Positions 41,950-51,200 of a stretch of 64,000 nt of DNA are shown here, one piece after another. The translations under genes were made by a program, and so were the position numbers. The stretch lies in assembly GCA_945862385.1 (NCBI GenBank), contig CAMAXV010000011.1, positions 1 to 64,000 on the forward strand, read 5' to 3'. Numbering within the stretch: position 1 is the stretch's first letter; every line of letters begins with the position of its first letter. Origin of the DNA: Chitinophaga pinensis (GTDB lineage: Bacteria > Bacteroidota > Bacteroidia > Chitinophagales > Chitinophagaceae). The notes under the pieces are model-generated. The model ran no database searches. It was given only the letters and a program-made list of their open reading frames with translations, and had not been told where the DNA came from.

Positions 41950-43161
41950 TTATGGCAGTACTACGCCAGCAATGATATCATCAAAATTTTCACGCTTCCG
42001 AATTACCCTGAGTCCGTCACCTTCTGCCAGAACTTCAGCCGGCCGGCAGCGGGAATTGAACCTGCTGCTCATTTCAAACCCATAAGCTCCTGCATTACTG
42101 AATGAAAGGACATCTCCAGGTTGAACTTCATTGAGGTCTCTGTCCCACGCGAACGTATCAGTTTCACAAATGTTACCTACAACATTGTATGTTTTCAAGG
42201 TTGCATATGGATTTGACAAATTTTTGATTTCATGATAGGCATCATAAAACATGGGCCTTATGAGGTGGTTAAAGCCACTGTTAACCCCGACAAAAACCCT
42301 GGATGGACTTTCCTTGATTACATTAGCCTTTACCAGAAAATAACCACACTGACTTACTAAAAATTTACCTGGTTCAAACCAGACCTCAAATAATCTACTT
42401 GCCTGCTGCTCAAAGCTTGTAATGCGCTCAGAGAGCCTGTTTCCCAACGCTTCCATTTCAGTGCCTTTCTCATCAGGCTTATATGGCACCTTAAATCCTC
42501 CTCCAAGATCAATGACAGTCAGATCAGGAAACCTGCTGCTCAACGTTAGAAGCAGTTCCAATCCGCGCATAAACACCTCGAGATCCTTAATCTCACTACC
42601 AGTATGCAGGTGAAGACCTTTAACAATAAGATTTGTTGACTCCATGATTTCAACAACCTTATCTGCCTGATTTACAGAGATACCAAATTTAGAATCGATG
42701 TGGCCTGTTGAAATTTTAAGATTTCCACCAGCCATGATATGCGGATTGAGCCTGACTATTACCGGGTAACTGTTCCCAAAAGTATTTCCGAAAGCTTCCA
42801 GAACAGAAAGGTTGTCAATATTGATATGCACACCAAGGGCAGTTGCCTCAAGGTATTCATCCATTCCTACACTGTTGGGGGTAAAAATAATCCGTTCAGG
42901 AGTAAATCCTGCCAGCATGGCCAGCCTCACTTCATTCAGACTGACGCAATCAATGCCAGATCCCTCATCTGCAAGCACCTTCAGGATATTTACATTTGTC
43001 AGGGCTTTACAGGCATAAAAAAAACGTGTATTGGTTTTTTGGAATGCCTGTTTCAGTTGTTGATACTGGTAAACAATCCTTTCCTTGTCATAAACGTAAA
43101 GTGGCGTACCATAATCAGCTGCAGCCTTCAGTAAAATGTCGTTATTCAGTTTTGGTCCCAT
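41950..43161 (-). CDS. lysA: Diaminopimelate decarboxylase
   Basis: PLP enzyme making lysine from meso-diaminopimelate. 403 residues. Seen: PLP Lys in FFYACKALTN (~51), HIDSKFGI, LHLHTGSEI, the GGGFKVPY phosphate-binding loop, WFEPGKFLV, and the C-terminal CETDTFAWDRDL with substrate-binding Cys plus SFSNAGAYGFEMSS. It lies 16 bases after scpB on the same strand and is probably co-transcribed with it. Confidence 0.96.
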   Translation of the reverse strand: MGPKLNNDILLKAAADYGTPLYVYDKERIVYQYQQLKQAFQKTNTRFFYACKALTNVNILKVLADEGSGIDCVSLNEVRLAMLAGFTPERIIFTPNSVGMDEYLEATALGVHINIDNLSVLEAFGNTFGNSYPVIVRLNPHIMAGGNLKISTGHIDSKFGISVNQADKVVEIMESTNLIVKGLHLHTGSEIKDLEVFMRGLELLLTLSSRFPDLTVIDLGGGFKVPYKPDEKGTEMEALGNRLSERITSFEQQASRLFEVWFEPGKFLVSQCGYFLVKANVIKESPSRVFVGVNSGFNHLIRPMFYDAYHEIKNLSNPYATLKTYNVVGNICETDTFAWDRDLNEVQPGDVLSFSNAGAYGFEMSSRFNSRCRPAEVLAEGDGLRVIRKRENFDDIIAGVVLP

Positions 43162-43177
43162 CGTGTATTGCTTGCAA

Positions 43178-43870
43178 TTACTCCCCTACTTGTACATCAT
43201 TGCTATTTCCCTGATCCTCGCTACCTATTGCTTGTTCCCCGTCAACTGTTGCTTCCGCTTGCCCTGTTCCACCTTCCATATCAAAATGATCAGCATTAAC
43301 CAAAGTTGGCTCAACCATCGTTTCAGCCAGAACTTCACTGATCTTTGGTAACTCTTCAGCTGAATTGATGCCAAAATAATCCATAAAATGTCTTGACGTT
43401 GCATACACAAGCGGCTTCCCAACAGCTTGCTCATTTCTTCCTGCAATCACAATCAGCTCTTTTTCAAGCAATTTCTGAATGGAATAATCGCAATTAACAC
43501 CCCGGATTGCTTCTATTTCTGATTTGGTAATGGGCTGCTTGTAAGCTATAATGGCAAGTGTTTCCAATGCGGCATTGGAAAGTCGTTTTAAAAACTTGTC
43601 GCCATTTAGTTGGGCAATAGTCTGATGAAACTTCCTTTTGGTCAGGAACTGCCAACCACCACCACTTTCACGCAATTCAAACGGATAAAATTCAGCATTA
43701 TACTTTTCTCTTATCCCATCAATGGCAGTTTCAACCTGATCAATGACAATTTTATCATCAAGAAATCCGAAGGCGTTGTTAATCAGCTCAACAAGTTCTA
43801 AAGATGTGAGTGGCTTTTCACTGGCAAAAACCAGCGCTTCAATATGGGTTATCAGATTGGCTATTTCCAT
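43178..43870 (-). CDS. scpB: Segregation and condensation protein B
   Basis: A 230-residue ScpB, part of the SMC-ScpAB condensin complex. Two winged helices are visible: ITHIEALVFASEKPLTSLELVELI and KRLSNAALETLAIIAYKQPITKSEIEAIRGVNCDYSIQKLLEKELIVIAGR. The C-terminal ~50 residues are acidic and Gln/Gly-rich, longer than in B. subtilis. scpA is not adjacent; it precedes lysA. Start at ATG 43868-43870. Confidence 0.93.
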   Translation of the reverse strand: MEIANLITHIEALVFASEKPLTSLELVELINNAFGFLDDKIVIDQVETAIDGIREKYNAEFYPFELRESGGGWQFLTKRKFHQTIAQLNGDKFLKRLSNAALETLAIIAYKQPITKSEIEAIRGVNCDYSIQKLLEKELIVIAGRNEQAVGKPLVYATSRHFMDYFGINSAEELPKISEVLAETMVEPTLVNADHFDMEGGTGQAEATVDGEQAIGSEDQGNSNDVQVGE

Positions 43871-43934
43871 TGCTGCTTATGCTCACAGGGTTTACCGGAT
43901 GAACGGGCGTAAATGTAAGGCAAAAACATTAAAC

Positions 43935-44819
43935 CTAACCTTGTAAAGCCGCAGCTCCACTTACTATCTCTGTAAGTTCAGTTGTAATTGCAGCCTGACG
44001 AGCCCTGTTATATGAAATTTTGAGCGTTTTCAGCAATTCATTGGCATTCTCAGAAGCTTTATCCATGGCAGTCATCCTTGCCCCGTGCTCAGATGCATTA
44101 CCATCCAAAACAGCCTTGAATAACTGGGTATTCAAGATTTTAGGCATCAACTCTGCTACCAACTGGTCTTTGTCTGGTTCAAATATAAAATCTGCCTTCT
44201 TGCTGCTTCCTGCCTGAGGCTTATTCTTGGGAATGGGAAGAAACTGCTCTGCCACAAACCTTTGTGTTGCAGCATTACGGAATTCGCTGTAAACGATATC
44301 AATGGCATCATACTCCTTATCCTGAAATGCTTTTACAGCTGCTTGGGCGCATACCTGAACTTGCTCAAATGAAAGCTGCAGAAAAGTATCCCTGAAACTG
44401 GTATTAACGGAAAATCCACGTTTTTGAAAAAACTCTGCCCCTTTTTTACCTATAGCCCATATTGTAAGGTTACCTGCAGCCTGAACTGCGGCATATTTCT
44501 CTGCAATCAGAGCCAGTGCCATCTTTTGTACATTGGCATTGTATGCCCCGCAAAGTCCGCGGTCACTTGTTATGACTATAACCAGGGCTTTCCGCACCAC
44601 TCTTGTTTCTGCCAGCGACATATTACTCCCTCCTTCACTGTTGCTGACAATATTACTTAACATCTCCTGCAACTTGCTTGCGTAAGGACGCATCTGGATG
44701 ATCGCATCCTGGGCACGTCGTAACTTGGCTGCACTCACCATTTTCATTGCCTTGGTGATTTGCTGGGTTGACTGCACTGATTTTATCCTGTTGCGGACTT
44801 CCTTGAGTTGACCGGCCAT
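43935..44819 (-). CDS. atpG: F1 ATP synthase gamma subunit
   Basis: The 294-residue central rotor shaft of F1F0 ATP synthase. N-terminal helix LKEVRNRIKSVQSTQQITKAMKMVSAAKLRRAQ and C-terminal helix MDKASENANELLKTLKISYNRARQAAITTELTEIVSGAAAL are diagnostic, as is TSDRGLCGAYNAN. No other atp genes are adjacent, so this subunit lies outside a contiguous atp operon at this locus on at least one side. A palindrome with a -7 box lies just upstream. Confidence 0.97.
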   Translation of the reverse strand: MAGQLKEVRNRIKSVQSTQQITKAMKMVSAAKLRRAQDAIIQMRPYASKLQEMLSNIVSNSEGGSNMSLAETRVVRKALVIVITSDRGLCGAYNANVQKMALALIAEKYAAVQAAGNLTIWAIGKKGAEFFQKRGFSVNTSFRDTFLQLSFEQVQVCAQAAVKAFQDKEYDAIDIVYSEFRNAATQRFVAEQFLPIPKNKPQAGSSKKADFIFEPDKDQLVAELMPKILNTQLFKAVLDGNASEHGARMTAMDKASENANELLKTLKISYNRARQAAITTELTEIVSGAAALQG

Positions 44820-44829
44820 GGGGTTTCTG

Positions 44830-44846
44830 AATTTTGCGCAAAATTA
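44830..44846 (-). promoter_or_regulatory. atpG: Palindrome overlapping the atpG -7 box
   Basis: AATTTTGCGCAAAATT (44830-44845) is a perfect 16-base palindrome. On the minus strand TAATTTTG (44846-44839), a TAnnTTTG -7 element, overlaps it, 19 bases before the atpG start. A repressor bound here would block the promoter. Confidence 0.45.
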
Positions 44847-44899
44847 ATGAAAAGATATCAGATAAGCACGAATTGGCTTCGAAAGTACCAAAGATGAGC

Positions 44900-45346
44900 T
44901 TATAAATCGAGTGTGACATTGACCCATTCCGGATCAAATTTTGCATTGTATTTCCGGTAAAAATTGATAGCCGGCTCATTCCATTCGAGTACCTGCCATA
45001 CAATCCTCCTGAACCCTTTTGCTTTTGCCTCAACAACCAATTGGTCTACCAATTGATGACCTATGCCCTGCCCACGCATGCTTTCTGTAACCAGAAGATC
45101 TTCCAGATACATAACCTGCCCCTTCCATGTTGAGTACCGGATGTAATATAGCGCGAACCCTACTACCTGCTTTGCCTCAGTTTCGGCAACTAAAGCCCAC
45201 CAAACCGGATGCTGACCAAAGCCACTTTCTTCAAAGTGCCGAGGATCAACAGTTACTTCATCCGGAGCCTTTTCATAAACTGCGAGCTCTCGGATAAGCT
45301 CAAGCATCGCCAGACAATCCTCTTTTACTGCTTTTCTGATATTCAT
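44900..45346 (-). CDS. GNAT N-acetyltransferase
   Basis: A 148-residue GNAT fold protein resembling diamine/thialysine acetyltransferases: NIRKAVKEDCLAMLELIRELAVYEKAPDEV, VGFALYYIRYSTWKGQVMYLEDLLV, acetyl-CoA loop RGQGIGHQL and a C-terminal WNEPAINFYRKYNA. These features match the spermidine/thialysine acetyltransferase-like subgroup, but substrate is inferred. It overlaps the transsulfuration enzyme gene by 4 bases (ATGA) and is the last gene of that operon. Confidence 0.92.
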   Translation of the reverse strand: MNIRKAVKEDCLAMLELIRELAVYEKAPDEVTVDPRHFEESGFGQHPVWWALVAETEAKQVVGFALYYIRYSTWKGQVMYLEDLLVTESMRGQGIGHQLVDQLVVEAKAKGFRRIVWQVLEWNEPAINFYRKYNAKFDPEWVNVTLDL

Positions 45347-46560
45347 GGTAATGCCTGTTGAAAATCTTCCAGGATGTCTTCAATATTTTCCATGCCTACG
45401 CTTAACCTGATCAATCCGTCTGTGATGCCATACTCAAGACGCTGCTCCCGTGGAACAGAGCTGTGAGACATGGAGGCAGGATGAGACAATAAGGTATCAC
45501 AGGTTCCCAGGGAAACGGTTCGTGTACACAACTGAAGGCGGTTCATGAACCTGACACCTGCATCAAAACCATCTTTAAGTTCAAAACTCATCATGGCTCC
45601 AGGATGACTCATCTGCTTTGCTGATACGGCATAATCAGGATGTGATGATAAGCCGTTATAATTTACTTTTGAAATGGCGCCATGGCTATCCAGGTAATTG
45701 GCCACCTGCATGGCATTCTCACAATGCCGCTGCATCCTTACTTCCAGTGTCTTCATCCCATTGACAAGTAAAAATGCATCAAAAGCATTGCTGTTCCCTC
45801 CCAACAAACGGTGAGCACGGGTAGCGGTTGTTTGCATGAACTCCATATCCGTTCCCACCAGCACTCCACCGATAGCTGTTCCATGTCCGTTTAAAAACTT
45901 GGTGGTGGAATGAATCACAAAATCAACTCCATACTTAAAAGGCTGTTGGAGGTATGGAGTAGCAAAAGTATTGTCGCATGCTGTTATTTTGCCGTATTGC
46001 TTTGCAAGGGTTGACAGCGCCTGAAGGTCGACACATTGCAGGGTAGGATTAGCAGGGGTTTCCAGATACACAAGCCTGATTTGAGGATCTTCCTGAAGCA
46101 TTTTTTCCGCAAGCTCAAGATCACGGAGATCAACTATCACAGCAGACAGTCCCAGTGGCTCAAGCAATTGCTTCATGTATTGCTCCGTACCGCTGTACAA
46201 GGAATAATGGGTGAGGATTTTATCACCGGATTTCAGCGTAGACATGAACAATGAACTAATAGCCGCCATACCTGACGCATGAAGTATTGCCATGGCCTCA
46301 AGCGGCTGACCATCCTTTTCTATGCGGTATGTTTCCATCGCTGCAATCTTTCGCTCTGCCTCACTCATGGTTGGATTGCCCCAGCGGGAGTAAATATAAC
46401 CTGGCTCCTTTCCAGAAAACCTGCGCATACCTTGTTCCGCTTCATCATAAACATAGGTTGATGATGCGTAAAGCGGTGTCAGGTGAGCATACATCGGATC
46501 CTGTATGTGCCCGGCATGTATGGCCAGCGAACCAAATCCTTTAAAATTTTTAAGCATCAT
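45343..46560 (-). CDS. Cys/Met metabolism PLP enzyme (methionine gamma-lyase/cystathionine synthase-like)
   Basis: A ~405-residue transsulfuration-family enzyme. Seen: GFGSLAIHAGH, PLYASSTYVYD, YSRWGNPT, the PLP-stacking Tyr region SLYSGTEQYMKQLL, LETPANPTLQCVD, ACDNTFATPYLQQP and the PLP Lys in HSTTKFLNGHG (~220), with SLGTCDTLLSHPASMSHS near the end. This pattern fits methionine gamma-lyase or O-acetylhomoserine sulfhydrylase/cystathionine gamma-synthase. ATG 46558-46560 is chosen for its ATGA overlap with the fabH stop; an ATG at 46569 is also possible. It is coupled to fabH upstream and a GNAT gene downstream. Confidence 0.92.
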   Translation of the reverse strand: MMLKNFKGFGSLAIHAGHIQDPMYAHLTPLYASSTYVYDEAEQGMRRFSGKEPGYIYSRWGNPTMSEAERKIAAMETYRIEKDGQPLEAMAILHASGMAAISSLFMSTLKSGDKILTHYSLYSGTEQYMKQLLEPLGLSAVIVDLRDLELAEKMLQEDPQIRLVYLETPANPTLQCVDLQALSTLAKQYGKITACDNTFATPYLQQPFKYGVDFVIHSTTKFLNGHGTAIGGVLVGTDMEFMQTTATRAHRLLGGNSNAFDAFLLVNGMKTLEVRMQRHCENAMQVANYLDSHGAISKVNYNGLSSHPDYAVSAKQMSHPGAMMSFELKDGFDAGVRFMNRLQLCTRTVSLGTCDTLLSHPASMSHSSVPREQRLEYGITDGLIRLSVGMENIEDILEDFQQALP

Positions 46561-47546
46561 ATGGCCCATTTTATCCAGGTAGCACCCCAGGTAAAGCCAC
46601 CACCAAAAGCCGCCAGCACGATGTTATCACCACGCTTGAAACGGCCCTGATAATCCCATAAACAAAGTGGAATAGTTGCCGCAGTGGTATTGCCGTAACG
46701 CTGTATATTGAGCAGAACTTTCTCATCAGACAAACCCATCCTCCTGGCAGTTGCGTCGATGATACGCTTGTTAGCCTGGTGTGGAACAAGCCAGGCAACA
46801 TCATCTGCAGTGAGATTATTACGCTGAATCAGTTCATAACTAACGTCAGCCATTCCCGTAACTGCAAACTTAAACACGGGTTGTCCGTCCTGAAACAAAT
46901 AGTGCATTTTCTGTGCCACCGTATCTGCCGAAGGTGGATTAAGTGAACCACCACCCTTCATATGAAGGTATTTGCCCCCGCTTCCATCACTTTTCAGGAT
47001 ACTATCCAGCACCCCATACCCTTCTGTATTTGGTTCCAGCAATACAGCACCTGCACCATCGCCGAAAAGAATGCAGGTTGTTCTGTCTGTATAGTCAACT
47101 ATAGAACTCATTTTATCGGCACCTACAACTGCTACCTTTTTATACCTGCCACTTTCGATAAGTGATGCAGCTGTAGTAAGTGCATAAAGAAACCCGGAAC
47201 AGGCTGCCATGATATCAAAACCCCAGGCATGCTTTATCCCCAGCTTGTCGCATGCCACATTGGCCGTATTGGGAAAAAACATATCCGGCGTAATGGTTGC
47301 CACTACCAGACACTCGATCTCATCCGGATCAATTCCTCTTTTTTTGCATAAATCCTGAACTGCAGGCACTACCAGGTCAGAAGTGGCCTTGCCTTCACCC
47401 TTGAGGATATGCCGCTCTTCAATGCCTGTGCGGGTTTTGATCCATTCATCATTGGTATCTACCATCCGCTCAAAATCTGCGTTGGTTAACTTGTCTTCAG
47501 GTACATATCCGCCTACTGCGGTGATGGCTGCTGTTATTTTTTGCAT
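46557..47546 (-). CDS. fabH: Beta-ketoacyl-ACP synthase III
   Basis: Starts fatty acid synthesis by condensing acyl-CoA with malonyl-ACP. About 329 residues from ATG 47544-47546 (the frame runs back to 47645, across the ruvA start). Catalytic triad: Cys116 (IMAACSGFLYAL), His in LVPHQANKRI and Asn in QRYGNTTAAT. GGGFTWGATWIKW closes the protein. It is divergent from ruvA and shares a promoter region with it. Other fabH copies are common in Bacteroidota, some for branched-chain primers; this one cannot be subtyped. Confidence 0.95.
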   Translation of the reverse strand: MQKITAAITAVGGYVPEDKLTNADFERMVDTNDEWIKTRTGIEERHILKGEGKATSDLVVPAVQDLCKKRGIDPDEIECLVVATITPDMFFPNTANVACDKLGIKHAWGFDIMAACSGFLYALTTAASLIESGRYKKVAVVGADKMSSIVDYTDRTTCILFGDGAGAVLLEPNTEGYGVLDSILKSDGSGGKYLHMKGGGSLNPPSADTVAQKMHYLFQDGQPVFKFAVTGMADVSYELIQRNNLTADDVAWLVPHQANKRIIDATARRMGLSDEKVLLNIQRYGNTTAATIPLCLWDYQGRFKRGDNIVLAAFGGGFTWGATWIKWAI

Positions 47547-47554
47547 AAGTTCAA

Positions 47555-47587
47555 TTGGAGTGCAAAGGTAAGAAATCATTAACTTTG
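47555..47587. promoter_or_regulatory. Divergent promoters of fabH and ruvA
   Basis: TAACTTTG at 47580-47587 (+) precedes ruvA by 8 bases and has TTG at 47555-47557, 22 bases upstream. TACCTTTG on the minus strand (47570-47563) precedes fabH by 16 bases. Both match the TAnnTTTG -7 element. Confidence 0.55.
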
Positions 47588-47595
47588 AACCTACT

Positions 47596-48177
47596 ATGAT
47601 CATAAGCCTGACCGGAACCTTTGTACAAAAGACGCCTTCCTTCATTCATGTGAATGTAATGGGTGTAGGCTATGAAGTACAAATCAGCCTCAACACTTAT
47701 TCTGCCATTCAGGATAAGCAGGAAGGCACACTGGTCACTTATTTGCAGATCAAGGAAGATGCCCATACCTTGTTTGGATTCGCAGAACAAGCTGAAAAAG
47801 AACTCTTTATACAACTCATTAACGTCAATGGCGTTGGAGCTTCTACTGCCAGGATGATGCTTTCTGCCATGAAGCCTGCTGAATTACGTAGTGCCATTGC
47901 ATCAGGCAATACAGGAGCACTCGAAAAAATCAAAGGTATCGGTCGCAAATCTGCAGAAAGAATTATTCTTGAGCTGAGAGACAAAATGGTTAAAGCTGGC
48001 GTAGAAAGTACTTCACCTGGCTTTATACACAATACCATGGAAAACGATGCGTTAAATGCCCTGATGGCACTGGGGATACCCAGAAATACTGCTGAATCAG
48101 CACTTAAAAAAGCAAAAAACATTTCCCCTGAAGATAACCTTGAATCACTCATCAAAAAATCCCTTCAGCTTATTTGA
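47596..48177 (+). CDS. ruvA: Holliday junction branch migration protein RuvA
   Basis: A 193-residue DNA-binding subunit of the RuvAB branch-migration motor. Seen: OB-fold N-terminus (MIISLTGTFVQKTPSFIHVNVMGVGYEVQIS), tandem helix-hairpin-helix (LINVNGVGASTARMML and LEKIKGIGRKSAERIILEL), and C-terminal domain III that binds RuvB (NDALNALMALGIPRNTAESALKKA). ruvA directly upstream of sprA is a gene order shared with Flavobacterium. Confidence 0.97.
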   Translation: MIISLTGTFVQKTPSFIHVNVMGVGYEVQISLNTYSAIQDKQEGTLVTYLQIKEDAHTLFGFAEQAEKELFIQLINVNGVGASTARMMLSAMKPAELRSAIASGNTGALEKIKGIGRKSAERIILELRDKMVKAGVESTSPGFIHNTMENDALNALMALGIPRNTAESALKKAKNISPEDNLESLIKKSLQLI

Positions 48178-48211
48178 TAAAAAAGCTACTCCACTAAAGT
48201 CTACCATAACG

Positions 48212-51200
48212 TTGAACCCGGTATCTCTGAGAACCATCCTTACCTCCTGGTCTATCGCCATAATATCTTTGGCTCATGGTCAGCAGGATACGCTTGTGCC
48301 CAAAGACACCCTTCTTTTCCCGCTGAAAGACCGCATGGCAGACAAACTGTCTCAGCCAAACAGAAATGCATTTGACCTGAAAGACCCGGCTAACATCACC
48401 GATTCCATTGCCTACGACGCAAAAACAAAGGAATATTACATCTACGAAAAGATCGGCAATAAATATTACCGCAAGCCAACAAGTCTGACATTCGATGAGT
48501 ACATGCGGATAACATCGAGAAAGGCAGAAAATGACTATTTCCAGAAAAGGTCGAATACCATCAATCTCCTGAACAGAAAACTGTCGAAACCCCGGCTGAA
48601 TATGGGTGAGGACCTGTTCAACAGGTTATTCGGGAATGGCAAAATCGATATCCGTCCGCAGGGTGAAGTAAATATCACTGCAGGTTACCAGGGCCAGAAC
48701 ATCAAAAACCCAACACTCCCGGAGAGAGCCAGAAAAAACGGGGGACTGGATTTTGACATGGCAGCCAACCTGAATGTAATTGGTAATATCGGCAACAAAA
48801 TGAAGTTCCCGATAAGCTATAACACCCAGTCAACTTTCGACTTTGAAAATCAACTCAAACTGGACTACACAGGCGAGGGTGACGACATCTTTAAAAAAAT
48901 TGAAATAGGCAATACCTCCTTTGCTTCGAAAGGAACGCTTATCCCAGGTGCACAACAACTCTTTGGTGTAAAAACCCAAATGCAATTCGGCAAACTCTGG
49001 CTATCCACGGTATTTGCAAGTCAGCGCTCACAGCGGCAGTCGGCCGGCTTCAATGGTGGTTCCAGTTCAACACCTTTTGAAATCAAGGCGGATGATTACG
49101 AAGAAAACAGGCACTTCCTGTTGGCACAGCATTTCAGGCGAGATTACAACAAAGCCATGAAGAACCTGCCGGTCATCAACTCACAGGTGCAATTGCTTCG
49201 GCTTGAAGTTTGGGTAACCAACAGAAACGGAGCAACAACAAATGCCAGGGATGTGGTGGGATTGATGGACCTCGGTGAAGATAAACCATATCAGCAACCC
49301 CCAGTTATCATTCCAAGTGGTGCGACACTACCCTCCAATGCAACCAATAACCTCTACAGCAAAATAATCAGCAATGCTGCAAGCAGAAACCCGGCACAGA
49401 TTGTTAATTTCCTGAATGGCATTGGCCTCCAGCCAGTCCGGGATTTTGAAAAAACATTTGCAAGAAAGCTAGACACCACCCAATACTATTTCAACAGACA
49501 GCTGGGTTTTATCTCGTTGAACATTTCACTTCAGCCTGATGAGGTGCTGGGTGTTGCGTATCAGTATGCTGTTAACGGAAAAATTTATCAGGTTGGTGAA
49601 TTCGCACAGGATATTCCGGTAGACAGTACCAGCGGGGTGCAGAAAGTACTTTTTCTGAAACTGCTTAAGGCAACTTCTCAGCGCACCTCTTTGCCTATCT
49701 GGGACCTGATGATGAAAAATATTTACCCGGTTGGATCTGGCCAGCTCGAAAGGCAGGACTTCCAGTTTAACGTCCTCTATCAGGAGCCGGGTGGAGGAGA
49801 AAAACGATACCTACCTGAAGGCGACCAAGCCGGTGTGCCGCTGATTACACTTATGAACTTGGACAGGCTCAATAACCAGAATGATCCACAACCTGATGGT
49901 GTTTTTGATTTTGTAGAAGGGTATACCGTAAACTCCTACCAGAGCAGGGTCATATTTCCAGTATTGGAACCCTTTGGTCATGATCTGGATTATGCCTTCA
50001 CCACTGATCCTGCGCTCCGGGAAAAATATCTTTTCTATCCGCTATATGACACCATCAAGGCTATTGCACAAACCTTTGCCAACCTCAACAGGTTCATGAT
50101 CAGAGGAAGCTCAAAGTCGTCCGGCGGCGGCGGTGGAGACATCTCACTGAATGCCTTTAACATTCCACAGGGATCAGTGACGGTGACTGCAGGCGGACAG
50201 ACCCTGGTAGAAAATGTGGATTATACCATCGACTACCTGGCTGGGACCGTAAGGATTATAAACAGTGCCATTAAAAACTCAGGATTACCCGTTAATGTGC
50301 AGTTCGAAAACAATGCAACCTTTGGTGTTCAGCAGCGCACGTACCTGGGTATGCGGTGGGACTACCTCTTCAGTGATAAGCTCTCCATTGGAGGCACTAT
50401 GGTTCGGTTAAGTGAAAGACCGTTTTTCACTAAAATGGAGTATGGATCTGATCCGATTCGAAACAGCATGACCGGCTTTGACATCAATTACAACAGTGAA
50501 TTGCCCAGATTGAGCAAATGGCTCGGCAAACTACCGTTCTATGAAGCAAATGGTTCTTCCAGCATCAACTTCTCTGCAGAAGCGGCAAAAATGACACCCG
50601 GCCATGCTCCCCAGATTGGGAAAGGTGGTGATGGGTTGATTTACCTTGACGATTTTGAAGGAACCAAATCGAGTATTGACCTCCGTTTCCCCATAGTTGG
50701 CTGGACGCTTGCTTCAACACCGTTCGGTGCAACGGACCGCTTCGGCAATACCCTCTTTCCGGAAGCGAGTTCCTTTGACAACATAGATTATGGCAAGAAC
50801 AGGGCAAAACTGGCCTGGTATAACATTGAACCGATACTTCAGGAAAAACGCAATCTCAACAATCCGCTGAGAAACGATGTAGCACAACTGGCAGACCCAC
50901 GTGTAAGAAGCATTGGGCAACAGGAGATCTTCCCGAGGCGTACCCCTGATTTCGGGCAAAGCCAACTCGTAACCTTTGACCTGGCTTATTTCCCAAAAGA
51001 GAAAGGTCCGTATAATTTTGACGCCCTGAATATTGAAAGCAACGGACAACTGAAAAATCCAGGTAAACGGTGGGGTGGAATCATGCGTGGAATAGACCAA
51101 ACTGATTTTGAAACTGCCAACATAGAATTTGTGGAATTCTGGGTGCTGGACCCGTTCATTAAAGGCACGATTCCATCGGGAGGTTCCTTATACCTCAACC

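Noticed and set aside
48140-48211. Extension of sprA to TTG 48140
   Set aside because: It would overlap ruvA by 38 bases and put 24 polar residues before the signal peptide; TTG 48212 fits better, though neither is certain.
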